A stretch of DNA of 64,000 nt from Schistocerca nitens (GCF_023898315.1 NC_064619.1:342041650-342105649); one strand, 5' to 3'; positions 11,058 through 23,333 are shown, counted from the first letter of the stretch. Numbers and translations: made by a program. The notes: a model not told the origin generated them from the letters alone.

Positions 11058-12479
11058 CACTCCTGGAAATGGAAAAAAGAACACATTGACACCGGTGTGT
11101 CAGACCCACCATACTTGCTCCGGACACTGCGAGAGGGCTGTACAAGCAATGATCACACGCACGGCACAGCGGACACACCAGGAACCGCGGTGTTGGCCGT
11201 CGAATGGCGCTAGCTGCGCAGCATTTGTGCACCGCCGCCGTCAGTGTCAGCCAGTTTGCCGTGGCATACGGAGCTCCATCGCAGTCTTTAACACTGGTAG
11301 CATGCCGCGACAGCGTGGACGTGAACCGTATGTGCAGTTGACGGACTTTGAGCGAGGGCGTATAGTGGGCATGCGGGAGGCCGGGTGGACGTACCGCCGA
11401 ATTGCTCAACACGTGGGGCGTGAGGTCTCCACAGTACATCGATGTTGTCGCCAGTGGTCGGCGGAAGGTGCACGTGCCCGTCGACCTGGGACCGGACCGC
11501 AGCGACGCACGGATGCACGCCAAGACCGTAGGATCCTACGCAGTGCCGTAGGGGACCGCACTGCCACTTCCCAGCAAATTAGGGACACTGTTGCTCCTGG
11601 GGTATCGGCGAGGACCATTCGCAACCGTCTCCATGAAGCTGGGCTACGGTCCCGCACACCGTTAGGCCGTCTTCCGCTCACGCCCCAACATCGTGCAGCC
11701 CGCCTCCAGTGGTGTCGCGACAGGCGTGAATGGAGGGACGAATGGAGACGTGTCGTCTTCAGCGATGAGAGTCGCTTCTGCCTTGGTGCCAATGATGGTC
11801 GTATGCGTGTTTGGCGCCGTGCAGGTGAGCGCCACAATCAGGACTGCATACGATCGAGGCGCACAGGGCCAACACCCAGCATCATGGTGTGGGGAGCGAT
11901 CTCCTACACTGGCCGTACACCACTGGTGACCGTCTAGGGGACACTGAATAGTGCACGGTACATCCAAACCGTCATCGAACCCATCGTTCTACCATTCCTA
12001 GACCGGCAAGGGAACTTGCTGTTCCAACAGGACAATGCACGTCCGCATGTATCCCGTGCCACCCAACGTGCTCTAGAAGGTGTAAGTCAACTACCCTGGC
12101 CAGCAAGATCTCCGGATCTGTCCCCCATTGAGCATGTTTGGGACTGGATGAAGCGTCGTCTCACGCGGTCTGCACGTCCAGCACGAACGCTGGTCCAACT
12201 GAGGCGCCAGGTGGAAATGGCATGGCAAGCCGTTCCACAGGACTACATCCAGCATCTCTACGATCGTCTCCATGGGAGAATAGCAGCCTGCATTGCTGCG
12301 AAAGGTGGATATACACTGTACTAGTGCCGACATTGTGCATGCTCTGTTGCCTGTGTCTATGTGCCTGTGGTTCTGTCAGTGTGATCATGTGATGTATCTG
12401 ACCCCAGGAATGTGTCAATAAAGTTTCCCCTTCCTGGGACAATGAATTCACGGTGTTCTTATTTCAATTTCCAGGAGTG
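11058..12479 (+). mobile_element. Tc1-like transposon family A, copy 2 (1422 bp)
   Basis: Same ends and exact length as the copy at 2788-4209, in opposite orientation, flanked by TA (11056-11057 and 12480-12481). It interrupts a LINE: the sequences on both sides join to give continuous reverse transcriptase. The transposase gene has a single nonsense change. Near-identity with the other copies implies recent spread. Confidence 0.95.
11302..12324 (+). pseudogene. Tc1-like transposase with one nonsense codon (E212 to stop)
   Basis: The frame is the same 340 codons as the intact gene at 2943-3965, with start MPRQRG. A stop (TAG) at 11935-11937 replaces the GAG codon for E212, between the first catalytic aspartate (D155) and the second (D244). 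The rest of the frame, including QQDNARPH and PIEHVW, stays open to 12324, so there is no frameshift. The product would be a 211-residue N-terminal protein holding both DNA-binding units and only one catalytic residue. Such a product could compete for the ends, but that is inference. Confidence 0.92.
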
Positions 12480-12770
12480 TAGATATTTTTTCTAAGTCAA
12501 CTTGTATCATCCTGCAGTCACTCAACAATGGTACTTTCCCCGTACATCACAGCATCATCAGCTAACAGTGGCAGATTGCTGCTCAGCCTGCCTGTCAGAT
12601 CATTTATGCAGATACAGATCAAGAGGTGTCCTATCACATTTCCCTGGGACTCTCCTGACGATATCCTTGCCGCTGGTGACAAATGTAGATTTCGTTGTGC
12701 TATATTTTATTATGATGTAGAGGGAGCACAAGCATGGTTTAGGTTGCTACCACTGCACTATTAAAAATAA

Positions 12771-13039
12771 CGTCGGTACAATTGTCTCATTGTCACTCCG
12801 TTGGATTAAATGATGGAGGGAGGCGCTATCTCTCGGTGGCACTATTGAAAATGATGTTAAGCGTTTAAATGTGGCATAGATGTATTAGACATTCAGTGTA
12901 TTGAAATTCGTTGTAAAAAGACGAATTTTAAGAAAATTATACATCAGAGCTATCAATCCTAGAGCTGCCTGGTTGCAATGGTCTCAGTTCATGAAACTTA
13001 CTCTAGTTTTAAAAAACTGAAAATGACCCAATGTAATGA
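12771..13039. other. No recognised feature
   Basis: AT-rich spacer between the LINE and the unclassified repeat X. I see nothing identifiable. Confidence 0.4.
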
Positions 13040-14040
13040 TGTAAAGTCAGCTTAGTGTGTTACTGTAACTGACATAAACCATAAACACGAACTCTGATGG
13101 CCATAGTCCATAGCTGGAATGTGCCCTCATCCTATAATGCTTAGCACAGAGAACTGAGTGTGGCTGCAGCCTGTGAGCTGATTGGGTGAGGGGCTCGGTG
13201 CAGACTGGTTCTGGAGTGGGGGTGGCTGGCGGTGGCCTCATAGTGAGAACTCAGGTGAGTGTTGTCAGATGGCCACGTGCCCTTTCACAGTGGGTGGTAG
13301 CAGTGTGTGAGGGAAGGTCTATTGCGACACGGCCCTGAATGTTTATCATGAAAAAGCTGTGTTTACAAATAACGTCCCTAATACCCCTATTTCCTTCTAC
13401 TCTGAGGCGGGCTCCAATGGAGTGCAGCACAACTGCAAAAACTCTGTAACTGTTTACAAAAATAACGCCCTTAACACCCTGCGCATACAATGTCTGTGAT
13501 GGTCTTGCAAGCGAGGCTAAGTTACCTACCATGGCGGTCCTATGTGCGAGACTATACGGGAACTGGATTCTACTGTCTGCCTAAAACTCGATGGCCTTGA
13601 CAGGGTCTTGGACATCAATTAATTCAGCCAGTCTACTGCCAGCGTGAGTGATCCCGCAGCTTTGGGTGTTAACATGCAAGAATTCCTCTTGGGTCTCAGT
13701 AACTGCGTCTCAGTAACTGCAATTAATTCAGCTGTCAGCAACGGAGGCTGTGCGTATTCTCGCAGGGCCGCGTCTTGGAGAGCAATTCTGGATCGTCTGC
13801 CATGGGCAGGTGGACTAGTTCCGTCATCTTGGATCCGCCATTGCGGATTCCTCTTTGTAGCGTTGACTTTAGGGAAGGAGGAGGGGGGCCTAAAACCGTT
13901 GAGTTACTTAAGGCCTTGGCATCGGTTAATTCCAATAGGTCTCTAGTCAGCACAGGTGGTCTCTGGATTTTATCACATAAGCGTTACTCTTTGGTTACAG
14001 CGGCCATAATTAATTCCACTTTACACCAAGGGGATTAGAA
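13040..14040 (-). repeat. Unclassified ~1 kb interspersed repeat X, copy 2
   Basis: Inverted relative to 1-960 and collinear with it: the complement of 13802-13836 matches 85-120, and the complements of about 13190-13290 and 13080-13140 match the blocks near 655-740 and 840-900. The similarity at the copy-1 side runs to window position 1, and the right limit here is placed where homology can no longer be checked. No coding domain was recognised. Confidence 0.6.
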
Positions 14041-14209
14041 CCGGGTTACAGTAGGGTAATAAATCATCCTAGACACTGTCGCAACTTTCGTGACCAGCAG
14101 GGGAAGGGAAGAGTATTATAAATCAAGGGAGCGGCGGGAAAAGGATTATAACTCCTGTAGTGCAGGTTGCCTATCTCTTTCCTTGCACCTGGATGAGAAG
14201 CAGCAATTA

Positions 14210-14250
14210 CCCCCCCCCCCCCCCCCCCCACCACCACCCACCCCCGCCCC
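14210..14250. repeat. Poly-C / CCA-rich run
   Basis: About 18 consecutive C bases followed by CCACCACCCACCCC. The poly-Gly frame on the other strand comes from this tract. Confidence 0.9.
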
Positions 14251-14710
14251 TACAATCTGATTTCCAAGTTCGAGTTTAGAGATGGCATTGCTTGTGTAAA
14301 GTGCAACGAAATGGAGGTAACTTGTAAGAAACACAATTAAGTATTGAACTAGAACACTAACTGCAAAATTACATGGCCTCGGAGTGTATTGAAATCGGGC
14401 CTCTGGGCTCGATTTGTGGAGGACAAATTTCTGCACTATCCAATAACCCGAAATTAGAGAGCTTGTGTGGAGAATCGGAATTATTTACAGTGATCATCTC
14501 TGTCACCATATAACTCGAAGGATTGCATGAGTGTCGCTTTACCTTGGTCGCTGAAAATTTCTTACAGAATATAAATGAAAGCACTGCAAGCATGTAGAGT
14601 GGAACCCCTGAGAAAATTGCAATATAAGAGAATGGGGCACGTTTTGTGTGAAACAGGTGTATAGTATTTCGGTGATATTTGTTTTAAGGGCTTAACCGGA
14701 TTTTTTTTGG

Positions 14711-14898
14711 AAATTTGTGGTAAGGTCTTATGGGACCAAACTGCCAAAGTCATCGGTCCCCAAGCTTACCCACAACTTAAACTAACTTCGCTATGGACAA
14801 CACACACCATTGCCTGAGCGAGGACTCGAATCTCCGACGGGAGGAGCCGCGTGGACCGTCACATTGCGCCCAAGACGCCGCGGCTACCCCGCACGGCA
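14711..14898 (-). mobile_element. SINE family 2
   Basis: Contains TTATGGGACCAAACTGCCAA, ACTTAAACTAACTT and the minus-strand B box (complement GAGGACTCGAATCTCC), then a degenerate A-box region ending GCCGTGCGGGGTAGCCGCGG on the minus strand. Target duplications are not clear. Confidence 0.85.
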
Positions 14899-16457
14899 TT
14901 TAGACCGGGATCCGAGGCATATTTCTCTCCTATATGAATATGAGACATCCAAATATTGAGGTAAGGTACATGTGGTAGAATCTGTGAACAAACGAAAGGT
15001 GTAAGATAATGGATTCGCGAAGAGCAAAAATATAAAAAATTTAATATAATACTCAAACATATCTGTTATACAAAGATAATCGTTATTTTTAAGGACAAAT
15101 GTCGAATTAGGACATTCCGAACGTTGTGAGCAAAACTATGTAAAAATAATTTTACGGACTATTAAGAAATACCCTTGCAAGTGAGAGATTCCGATCGTAA
15201 ATCACTTAAATTTTCAGAGGATGAACTTAGAGATGGGTACCGATCACCGATAGTTCTGATGTAGCTGAAAACAAGAACAAGTACACAAAATTATCCACGG
15301 CAAGTCCAAAATTCGAAATGGACTTGATTTTACCTAACCTGAACACACTCGCAGTTTCCATTCATGTGAATGCGACCCGAATACTTCCTGTTTGCTGCAG
15401 TCCCACCATTCTGTTGAAAGTTGATGTTCGAATGCTAATCGATAGCCGAGTCAAAAGTCTTTCGTGCTTGAGGTGACCAACAGAACTACGTGTGCAGTGC
15501 TCTGACAGGCCAGCACTGGTCAAAACTCTGGCATTGCTACAAGAGATACCTGGTATTCCCCGTTTACAAAGATATGTCGTGCCTACGGACAGGGGCAGCT
15601 AGTGGCTGATTGTCTGTGAGTGACTTATGCAAGCCGCAGGTGCGTGTTATATGAAAGGAAGTCGCGACAAAGTGACCGCCTTTTACAGGATATGTAATTT
15701 CACACAAATGTCAGCATATTTCTACGGACTCTGGTGACCTATATCAGATGGGATATTTTGGTAGAATGACATTAATAAACGGATTATCTGTTATGAAAAC
15801 AAGTTGGCACTTTAAGAGACAGAACAGCCCTGCCACGGCTAATTTCAGTACAGCAGTGAATACATAAAGCTTGTAAGCATGAAGTTATCTACTGTCAGAC
15901 CAAATGTTGTACCGTTATTTTAATGATTCTCCACAATTTGCAGTATTGTGTGCGCCCTTGGAATAATCAAGGGCTGCCACGAGTAATACGGGATATCTGA
16001 AGACAGAGTCTATGACGAGCAGTGGTCGAGATATCGAGAGTTACAGGATGTCAGATGCTCAGTGTGTTATCTAATCTTCTGAAACACATCGTAGACAAAG
16101 CCTGCTTTCGCTAGTAGGGTAAAAATGACACAAATTACTGGATATAACACGTTTTGAGACGATTACAAGAGAATAGCTAAGCTTATGTTTTCAGTAGCAC
16201 TTGTCACTGTGTTGAATTAAAGCACCACGACAAAATAATTCCAGTGAGCATGAACTTTCAAACTGATCGCACTTCTACATTTTCATGGGACAGCTAAGCA
16301 GTTCGAACCCCTCCAACTGATTGCAAAACTGCACTGGACACTGCCAAAACGTGTCTGGAAATAGGATTTGTTAGGATGAACATTGTTACTGATACAGCAA
16401 AGGATCAGTAATTATCACTGACGGATCTTGTTTGAAATTTATCCTTTACCTAATCTA
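14899..16457. other. No recognised feature
   Basis: About 1.5 kb of AT-rich DNA. No open frame over about 65 codons and no repeat family that I recognise. Confidence 0.45.
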
Positions 16458-17745
16458 AACTAGCTGACAAAGGAAGTGAAGCATCCAGGAGACATGGCTG
16501 GACGTCAATGTAACTTCGTACACATACACATCATCGGAGGGTACACAAAAGATTAGAGACGCAATTCTCTGCGTGAAGTAGAATGACCACCAAAGTGCTT
16601 TAGTGTTGTTCCTGTTTAGTGTCGGTACCAGGCCTGGCAGGTTATATAAGGGGAGTGAAGAGCATTAGATGTCGATCGCTGTGAAGGACACGAAGACGCT
16701 GCGTACTCGTGTGTGCCATCATTATAGCACCTGACTGAGTCTGAAAGGGGCCTCATAACGGGTCTCCATTCAGCCGGCTAGTCGATTCGTGCAGTATTCA
16801 CATTTTTGGAGTATTCGGATGTGACAGTGACCCAATGCTGGACTGGATGGGCAGCCATACTCGTCGTCAAGGTTTTAGTCGACTGTGTCTGACCATCACA
16901 GAGTACCTCAAAGGAGGACCGTTGTATTGTGCACCAGCACATTATAAACCCTTCACGTAAGCGCCTGCCATCTGAGAACACGTACTGGACTGCCTGAAAA
17001 ATTTTGTGTCTTTCCAAACCATTGGTCGGAGACTTTTAGCAGCCAGACTAGTGAATTACCGCCCCAAGCGTAGGCTGATATTAACACCACAACACAAATC
17101 AAAGCGTTCAGAGTGGTGCTGCGGTCAGAAAGCAGGGAGAGCTGAAGAATCGCGTTTCTCCACTATCTCAGATAATCATCATAGGCGAATGTAGCGGCAA
17201 ATCTTCACTTTTTTGGAGGGGCTCCGCGGTGTAGCTGGTAGTAATTGAGAGAATTCTGAAGCCTCAACGTTACGCCAAGGACTCCTGTGGTGACGTTACC
17301 TCTCGTGCGACAGTATCGCGGCGCTACTCGTATTTATCAACGCAAAGTGCTCGTCCACTCATGGCACCTCTCTCTATAAAGTGTCTGTGTGATGTTGACG
17401 CACACCCGTGGCTAAAAAGATACCCAGATCTGTCACTGATAGAACATGCGTGCGACAAGCTCGGATGTCAAGTACATCCCAGTGGTAGTACCCAGAATAT
17501 CAAGGACTAGTTGTGGGAGATTTACAAATATTTTATGGTTTCCTTCTGAACTGAGTGACTATGTGCATCCAGGCCAGAGGGGGTGCAACGTACTACTGCT
17601 AAGTGGGCTCATATTACCAAGTTCTCTGTAGATTTGACTCGATTTTGTAATCACTATAATAATATAACATGTACTCTCATCCCATGAAGTTTCATTTCAC
17701 TTCCTCCTCCGTTTCTGGATGCTTCACGTTTTTTATGAAGCAGTG
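16458..17745 (+). mobile_element. Tc1-like relic, family J (about 1.29 kb)
   Basis: The left end region TGACAAAGGAAGTGAAGCATCC is matched by the complement of GGATGCTTCACG near 17730, and the right end abuts TA at 17746-17747. Inside, a plus-strand degenerate transposase can be followed: FQTIGRRLLAARLVNYRPKR with LTPQHK (second helix-turn-helix and linker) near 17006-17120, and RYPDLSLIEHACDKLG (the E motif) near 17420-17470. The middle, with the first two aspartates, is too damaged to read. It is inactive. Confidence 0.75.
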
Positions 17746-18291
17746 TAATGCCGCTGTCCGCCCCCTCTGGATTGGAAGATGCTCCACGTCTGCAGAACAC
17801 CTGCAACTGCACGTCCAGCAACCGCAAAACAAAGCGCTGGGATCAATGGCGTCAGGTTCTCCTCACGTATGAGGGCAGTATTCGACATATACCTGACGAA
17901 TGTCGTGGAAGAGTATGGAGCCACGCAGGTACCGAAGCATGTCAATAGCATGCAGTCTCATGTGTACAGCAGGGGGTTGGATCAGTCATGTTTCGTTTCG
18001 GTACCATTTGCAGACGCTGGACGGCTCTGTTCGCTATCGAGGATGATCTGTGGTTTTGCAGTATCGGGACAAGATTTCCAGCCTATTGATTTGCTCTGTA
18101 ATCGACATTTCGACGAAGAGTTCATTTTCCAAGATGATAACGGACGAGCACACCACCCACACCTCGTGAACAGATACCTTTGGAGGCAGGGTTCACTCGA
18201 ATGAACACACTAAGGAAAAAAAGACGCGCCATGAAGGAATTATCCCAATGGGATAAAGATCTGTAGATGTGATGTACACAGAAACAAATGA

Positions 18292-18768
18292 TTACAATTT
18301 AGAAAAATTGGTTGATCTATTCCATAGAAAGGGGTTCACAAGTGGACGGAGACAAAAACGCGTTGGTCCACCTCTGGTTCTCATATAAGCAGTTATTGGG
18401 TTTGGCATTGCTTGATAGAGTTGGAGAATGTCCTCGTGCCAAATTCTCTCCAATTGGTGCTTTAGATCGTCAAAATCCTCAGATGATTGGAGAGCCCTGT
18501 CTATGAACAACCAAACGTTCTCAATGGGGCAGAGATCCGGTGATCTCGCTGGCCAAGGTAGGGTTTGGCAAGCACGAAGATAAGCAACAGAAACTCTCGC
18601 TGTGTGGGCGGGCATTACCTTGCTGTAATGTAAGTCCAGGATGGACTGCCATGAAAGGCAACAAAACGAGGCATAGTATTCGTCGATGTACCGCTGCACC
18701 TCAAGGATGCCGCGGATGACAACCAAAGGGGTCCTGGTATGAAAAGAAATGGCATCCGAGACCATCAC
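18292..18768 (-). pseudogene. Tc1 transposase C-terminal half, left arm of palindrome
   Basis: 158 open codons cover the catalytic C-terminal half. WPARSPDLCPIENVW retains the E. The second-aspartate block is off-frame: the aligned codon reads Gly in the alternative frame (QQGNARPH), so that aspartate is lost. The first aspartate lies outside the arm. It cannot encode an active transposase. Confidence 0.8.
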
Positions 18769-18837
18769 TTTTGGCTGTCGGGCCGTATGGCGGGCGATAG
18801 TCGAGCTTGTTTCCCACCGCTGTCTGGGGCGTGTCCT

Positions 18838-19420
18838 GGAATCCCTTCGACTAAAGTAGAATTGTCTTCATTGATGAGTCTACTCCGAACTGAGGTCCAG
18901 CGACAAGCAAAGACATGTCTGAAGACACCTCTAGGATCAATAGGATACCAACCCGACTGTCGCCCGCTATACAGTCCGACAACCAGGAGTGATGGTCTGG
19001 GATTCCATATCCTTTCATACCAGGACCCCGTTGATTTTCATCCGGGGCATCCTTACACCACAGCGGTACGTCGACGAATACTACACCCCGTTTTGTTCGT
19101 CCTCGTGGCAAGCCATCCTGGTCTTCTATTTCAGCAAGATAATGCCCGTCCACACAACGAGAGTTTCGATTTGCTTGTCTTCGTGCTGGCGAAACCCTAC
19201 CTTGGCCAGCAAGATCGTCGGATCTCCGCCCCATTTAGAACGTTGGGTCTATTATAGACAGGACTCTCCAATCATCTGGTGATTTTGAGTGTCTAACCCA
19301 CAGATTGGACAGAATTTGGCACGATATCCCTCATTGGGACATTCACCAACTCTTTCAATCAATGCCAAGCAGCATAACTGCTTACATTAGGGCCAAGGGT
19401 GAACCAACGCGTTATTGACT
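18838..19420 (+). pseudogene. Tc1 transposase C-terminal half, right arm of palindrome
   Basis: Degenerate plus-strand copy of the same half. A damaged first-aspartate region (IDEST near 18875), QQDNARPH near 19130-19160, then WPARSSDLRPI with a stop where the glutamate is expected, and IPHWDIHQLFQSMPSSITAY near the end. Several frame changes separate these blocks. Confidence 0.75.
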
Positions 19421-19810
19421 TGCTCAATTTGTGAACCTGCTTCTCTTGAATAAATTATCCTATTTTTTTGAAACTGTAAATTATTTGTTTCTCTGTACAT
19501 GCACATCACGTCTTCCGACTTCCGTCCCATGCGGATGAATCCTTAGTGGTGCGTCGTTTTTGTTTTGTCTTACAGTGCACTAGCCTGGAGTACCTGTTGA
19601 CGTGAACCCGATTAAGCGTGCTTGGAACCAACGGCAAAGCGCCGTCACAGAAAACCTACTCGTATACCGGATGAACTCAGGACGGGCATCGACGAAGAGT
19701 TGGTCAGGCTTGAGCAGAAGGTACCAACCAGCTTGTGGTTGCAGCAGCAGGCTCTGTGCGCTCTCGGACAGACTTCTTTTATTTTCAGGAGCGAATTCAT
19801 GATCTGAGCT

Positions 19811-21970
19811 AGAGGGAGAGGTGGGGGGCTGGGGTGTTGGTTTCACGGTGAATGATGGAACAGTATTGACTTTTCACGAAAAATCTCTAGATATGCTTGC
19901 TATCACACTACAGCCACTACATTTTCTCGCTTTCTTCAGACCGATACTGAGTCAATACTTTCGTGTGTTTGAAGGAACAAGCTACAGAGTACGCCTGCGA
20001 TTTTTATTTCTTTGGGTGACGGGCATTTACCCTCCCCTGCCACTCGCTCTGCTTTATTCTAATTATTGTTTAATTTCTATTACACAGTAAAGTTAGGTTA
20101 CAGCAGAATTAGCACTATGATTTAATTGTATCAGAGCAGCAGATGAACTTTGAATGCAACGGAAGTAGGTTGTACCAGACAATTTACAGTGAATATCTAA
20201 ATTTGCTGAAGTATTTTTTTAAATACCAGGTGCTATAGGAACTCATTGGCTTTATGTGATCAATAATCAATTCTTATTGAAACATTAACAATTGGTGCTA
20301 GTGATAGAGCAAAGTAGTGTCTTTATTTTTCGTCTGCAGAATGTTTCGGAAATTTATGTTACCATTCACAGTTATTAAAGATATGGAGTATTGACGGTTC
20401 TTGGATCAGTTCTAGACGCTTTCAAACAGTCGTAGTCACGTATTTCGCCCGCTGCACTAACAGTCAGCGTTTTCTCTTAGTGTAATGAATGACAGATCTC
20501 TCTAAATGTGGATACATAGAAGACAACGCCTATAACGAAGAGAAGGAATCCTATTACAAGATTATTGGTGAACATCTAGAGCTCTCACTTCGCCGGGGTA
20601 ACACTAATAAGCTACAGGAAATGGGACGAAAACACGAAATCATTGTTTGGGAATGAATGTTACCCTGTTTATGTGCCCCGAGAATCTACTCACGGTGGGT
20701 TAACGTATAATGACGAAACATACTTCCTCTATAAACAAATTTTCAGTGAACTGTTCCGGATCTTTTTTTATCTCCTTAGCTTTGATATTCAGGAACAGCG
20801 TATTTCAGTTCAGAGGTCGGCCATTGTGAATTAAATTTCCTGAGACAAATGCTACGGAGAACGCCAGGAGGATATGTTGACGTAGTTGAGGAACCAAGTA
20901 GCAGAAAACTTAAAATTTTCTAAACTATTCTTGCGTTATTAATAAAGAGACAGGTGTACACTTGGCTTCTTAATTTAATCACTTTTCATTCAGGGTGATA
21001 TGTATCATGAAAACTGTAACGGTATCTTAACGAGGTGCGCAAGCAGCAAGTTCATTTCGTTTGCTGCTGCTGATTTGGACCACCGGTTACCACGAAAGTT
21101 TTTGGTTCCTAATGACGTGATTATCACTAGTTGGAACCTAAGATCACGACTAACATTCCCGTAATGCTGTATCGATGTAGTGAAGCATACAAGAAGATTT
21201 AAAACAGTTTCTGCTTCCCTGTGAAAGTGCAGAACGCCGCCAACGCTGCCATCCCTCGAAACAACTGTGTTTCGCGGGTTGCTTACAGACGTGTATATAG
21301 GCGTCTAACGCCTCGCGCTTCATCACTGTTGTAGGTGTTCGCTAGTACTTTTCTTGTTCCCCACGTTCGTCAGTGTAGACATTGTGACAGTCTTGTTGGT
21401 CCCCTCTATCTACGAGTACGTATCGTTCCCAAGCTCCTGAACATCGTTCTACAGTTTTCAGCTTAAAGATTAATTGTTCCTCTGTGCTGCCACTTCCAAT
21501 GTATACCTATCACATATCCGAATAACACGTCATTTTCCTTTTGTGTGACTTTTTCACATTCTTTCCCAGACATGTATTACTTAATTTCCCTACTTACAAC
21601 GGGAGCGAACCATGTCTGTTGTCACTGTTTGCACTGACTTCGAAATGGTCAAGTGCTCGCGTATTGACACATTAAATCGCTTCTCGTTACCGTTTGAGCA
21701 GCTACCGACTCCTTGAATTTTTCTTTAAAAAAGGGATAACTTGCTGTCTCTTTAGTGCAAAGTATACCTTCTTATCGATAAATCTGGGCCCGTAGGAGTT
21801 TTTCTGACAAAGTTTTGCTTTTACGACTTACACTAGAGCCTTAAAAAATTCCTACTCCCTGCGGTATCTGTCTGAAGGACCTTAAACTTGGTACAGCTTT
21901 ATCATTGGAACTGAACGACTTGTGCAAGTCCCATTAATAATTTCGCCCCTCCCGACTGAAACTGATACTA
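19811..21970. other. No recognised feature
   Basis: About 2.1 kb without a recognisable element. The longest open frame (19821-20090, 89 codons) has no domain that I can name. This is one of the larger stretches in the window not explained by repeats. Confidence 0.4.
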
Positions 21971-23333
21971 CACTATTGGCCATTAAAACTGCTACACCAA
22001 GAAGAAATGCAGATGATAAACGGGTATTCATTGGACAAATATATTATACTAAAACTGACATGTGATTACATTTTCACGCAATTTGGGTGCATAGATCCTG
22101 AGAAATCAGTACCCAGAACAACCACCTCTGGCAGTAACAACGGCCTTGATACACTTGGGCATTGAGTTAAACAGAGCTTGGATGGCGTATATAGGTACAG
22201 CTGCCCATGCAGCTTCATCACGATACCACAGTTCATCAAGAGTAGTGACTGGCGTATTGTGACGAGCCAGTTGCTCGGCCACCATTGACCAGACGTTTTC
22301 AATTGGTGAGAGATCTGGAGAATGTGCTGGCCAGGACCTGCAACATGCGGTCGTGCATTATCCTGCTGAAATGTAGGGTTTCGCAGGGATCGAATTAAGG
22401 GTAGAGCCGCGGGCCGTAACACATCTGAAATGTAACGTCCACTGTTCAAAGTGACGTCAATGCGAACAAGAGGTGACCGAGACGTGTAATCAATGGCACC
22501 CCATACCTTCACGCCGGGTGATACGACAGTATTGCGATGACGAATACACGCTTCCAACGTGCGTTCACCGCGATGTCGCGAAACACGGATGCGACCATCA
22601 TGATGCTGTAAACAGAACGTGGATTCATCCGAAAAAATGACGTTTTGCCATTCATGCACCCAGGTTCGTCGTTGAGTACACCATCGTAGGCGCTCCTGTC
22701 TGTGATGCAGCGTCAAGGGTAACCGCAGCCAGGGTCTCCGACTGATAGTCCATGCTGCTGCAAAAGTCGTCCAACTGTTCGTGCAGATGGTTGTTGTCTT
22801 GCAAACGTCCCCATCTGTTGACTCAGGGATCGAGTCGTGGCTGCACGATCCGTTACAGTCATGTGGATAAGATGCCTGTCATCTCGACTGCTAGTGATAC
22901 GAGGCCGTTGGGATCCTGCACGGCGTTCCGTATTACCCTCCTGAACCCACCGATTCCATATTCTGCTAACAGTCATTGGATCTCGACCAACGCGAGCAGC
23001 AATGTCGCGATACGATAAACCGCAATCGCTATAGGCTACAATCCGACTTTTATCAAAGTCGGAAACGTGATGGTAGGCATTTCTCCTTCTTACACGAGGC
23101 ATCACAACAACGTTTCACCAGGCAACGCCGGTCAACTGCTGTTTGTTTATGAGAAATCGGTTGGAAACTTTCCTCATTTCAGCACGTTGTAGGTGTCGCC
23201 ACCGGCGCCAACCTTGTATGAATGCTCTTAAAAACTAATCTTTTGCGTATCACAGCATCTTCTTCCTGTCGGTTAAATTTCGCGTCTGTAGCACGTCATC
23301 TTCGTGGTGTAGGAGTTTTAATGGCCAGTAGTG
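21971..23333 (-). mobile_element. Tc1-like transposon family L, full length but dead (1363 bp)
   Basis: Ends CACTATTGGCCATTAAAACT and the complement of AGTTTTAATGGCCAGTAGTG form inverted repeats of about 29 bp, flanked by TA at 21969-21970 and 23334-23335. One minus-strand transposase gene occupies most of the element and carries at least two frameshifts. Confidence 0.93.
22066..23105 (-). pseudogene. Tc1-like transposase, frameshifted
   Basis: The N-terminal part (22713-23105) has SDFDKSRIVAYSDCGLSYRDIAARVGR, a helix-turn-helix, then the linker RRAGSQRPR and a second DNA-binding unit. A frameshift near 22715 leads to 22066-22716, with VIFSDESTFC (first aspartate), KVWGAIDY and FQQDNARPH (second aspartate). 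A second frameshift follows HVAGPGQHI, so the normal WPARSPDLSPIE segment is not in frame. All three frames together would cover about 345 residues, the usual size. Confidence 0.9.

Larger units (their letters stand above)
9670..12770 (-). mobile_element. Jockey-type LINE, truncated, split by two DNA transposons
   Basis: Three collinear pieces of one minus-strand non-LTR retrotransposon. 12482-12770 holds reverse transcriptase motifs (a degenerate PQGSVLGPLLF, INDL, then LLADDAVMYGE). 10482-11057 holds WCDEWKLDLNVEKCK, SIKYLGVKLQ and the C-terminal AYRKLVEHILQYCSNVWDPH. 9670-9819 holds the 3' end with GTATGTATGTAGATAAATAG. A Tc1 (11058-12479) separates the first two, and a mariner relic (9820-10481) separates the last two. 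The 5' half is missing. Stops and frameshifts are present, so it is inactive. Confidence 0.85.
18208..19577. mobile_element. Head-to-head palindromic Tc1 element (fold-back), 1370 bp
   Basis: Both ends carry the same 3' terminal region of one Tc1 family, in inverted orientation: CACTAAGG..AAAAAGACGC at the left, and the complement at the right. The left arm (18768 down to 18292) reads on the minus strand as a transposase C-terminal half: VIRGILEVQRYIDEYY, then WPARSPDLCPIENVW. The right arm (from about 18838 to 19420) reads the same half on the plus strand: ILTPQRYVDEYY, LLFQQDNARPH, TLPWPARSSDLRPI. N-terminal DNA-binding regions are missing from both arms. The arms have diverged and carry frameshifts. 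Confidence 0.8.
17746..19810 (+). mobile_element. Tc1-like relic, family K, split by a palindromic element
   Basis: The plus-strand relic starts right after family J. It shows EFIFQDDNGRAHHPHLVNRY (the second-aspartate block) near 18115-18180. It is interrupted at 18208 and appears to resume at 19578 with DVNPIKRAW and DELRTGIDEELVRLEQKV, which fits a Tc1 C-terminus (normally DLNPIEHAWD). Joining the two sides gives the expected order of motifs. The E is changed to K in the resumed part. Frame changes and stops are numerous. The split interpretation is inference from motif order. Confidence 0.55.

Noticed and set aside
14146..14436. Glycine-rich open frame
   Set aside because: Produced by a poly-C run on the opposite strand.
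19821..20090. 89-codon open frame as a host gene
   Set aside because: No domain, no splice or promoter context, length within chance expectation.
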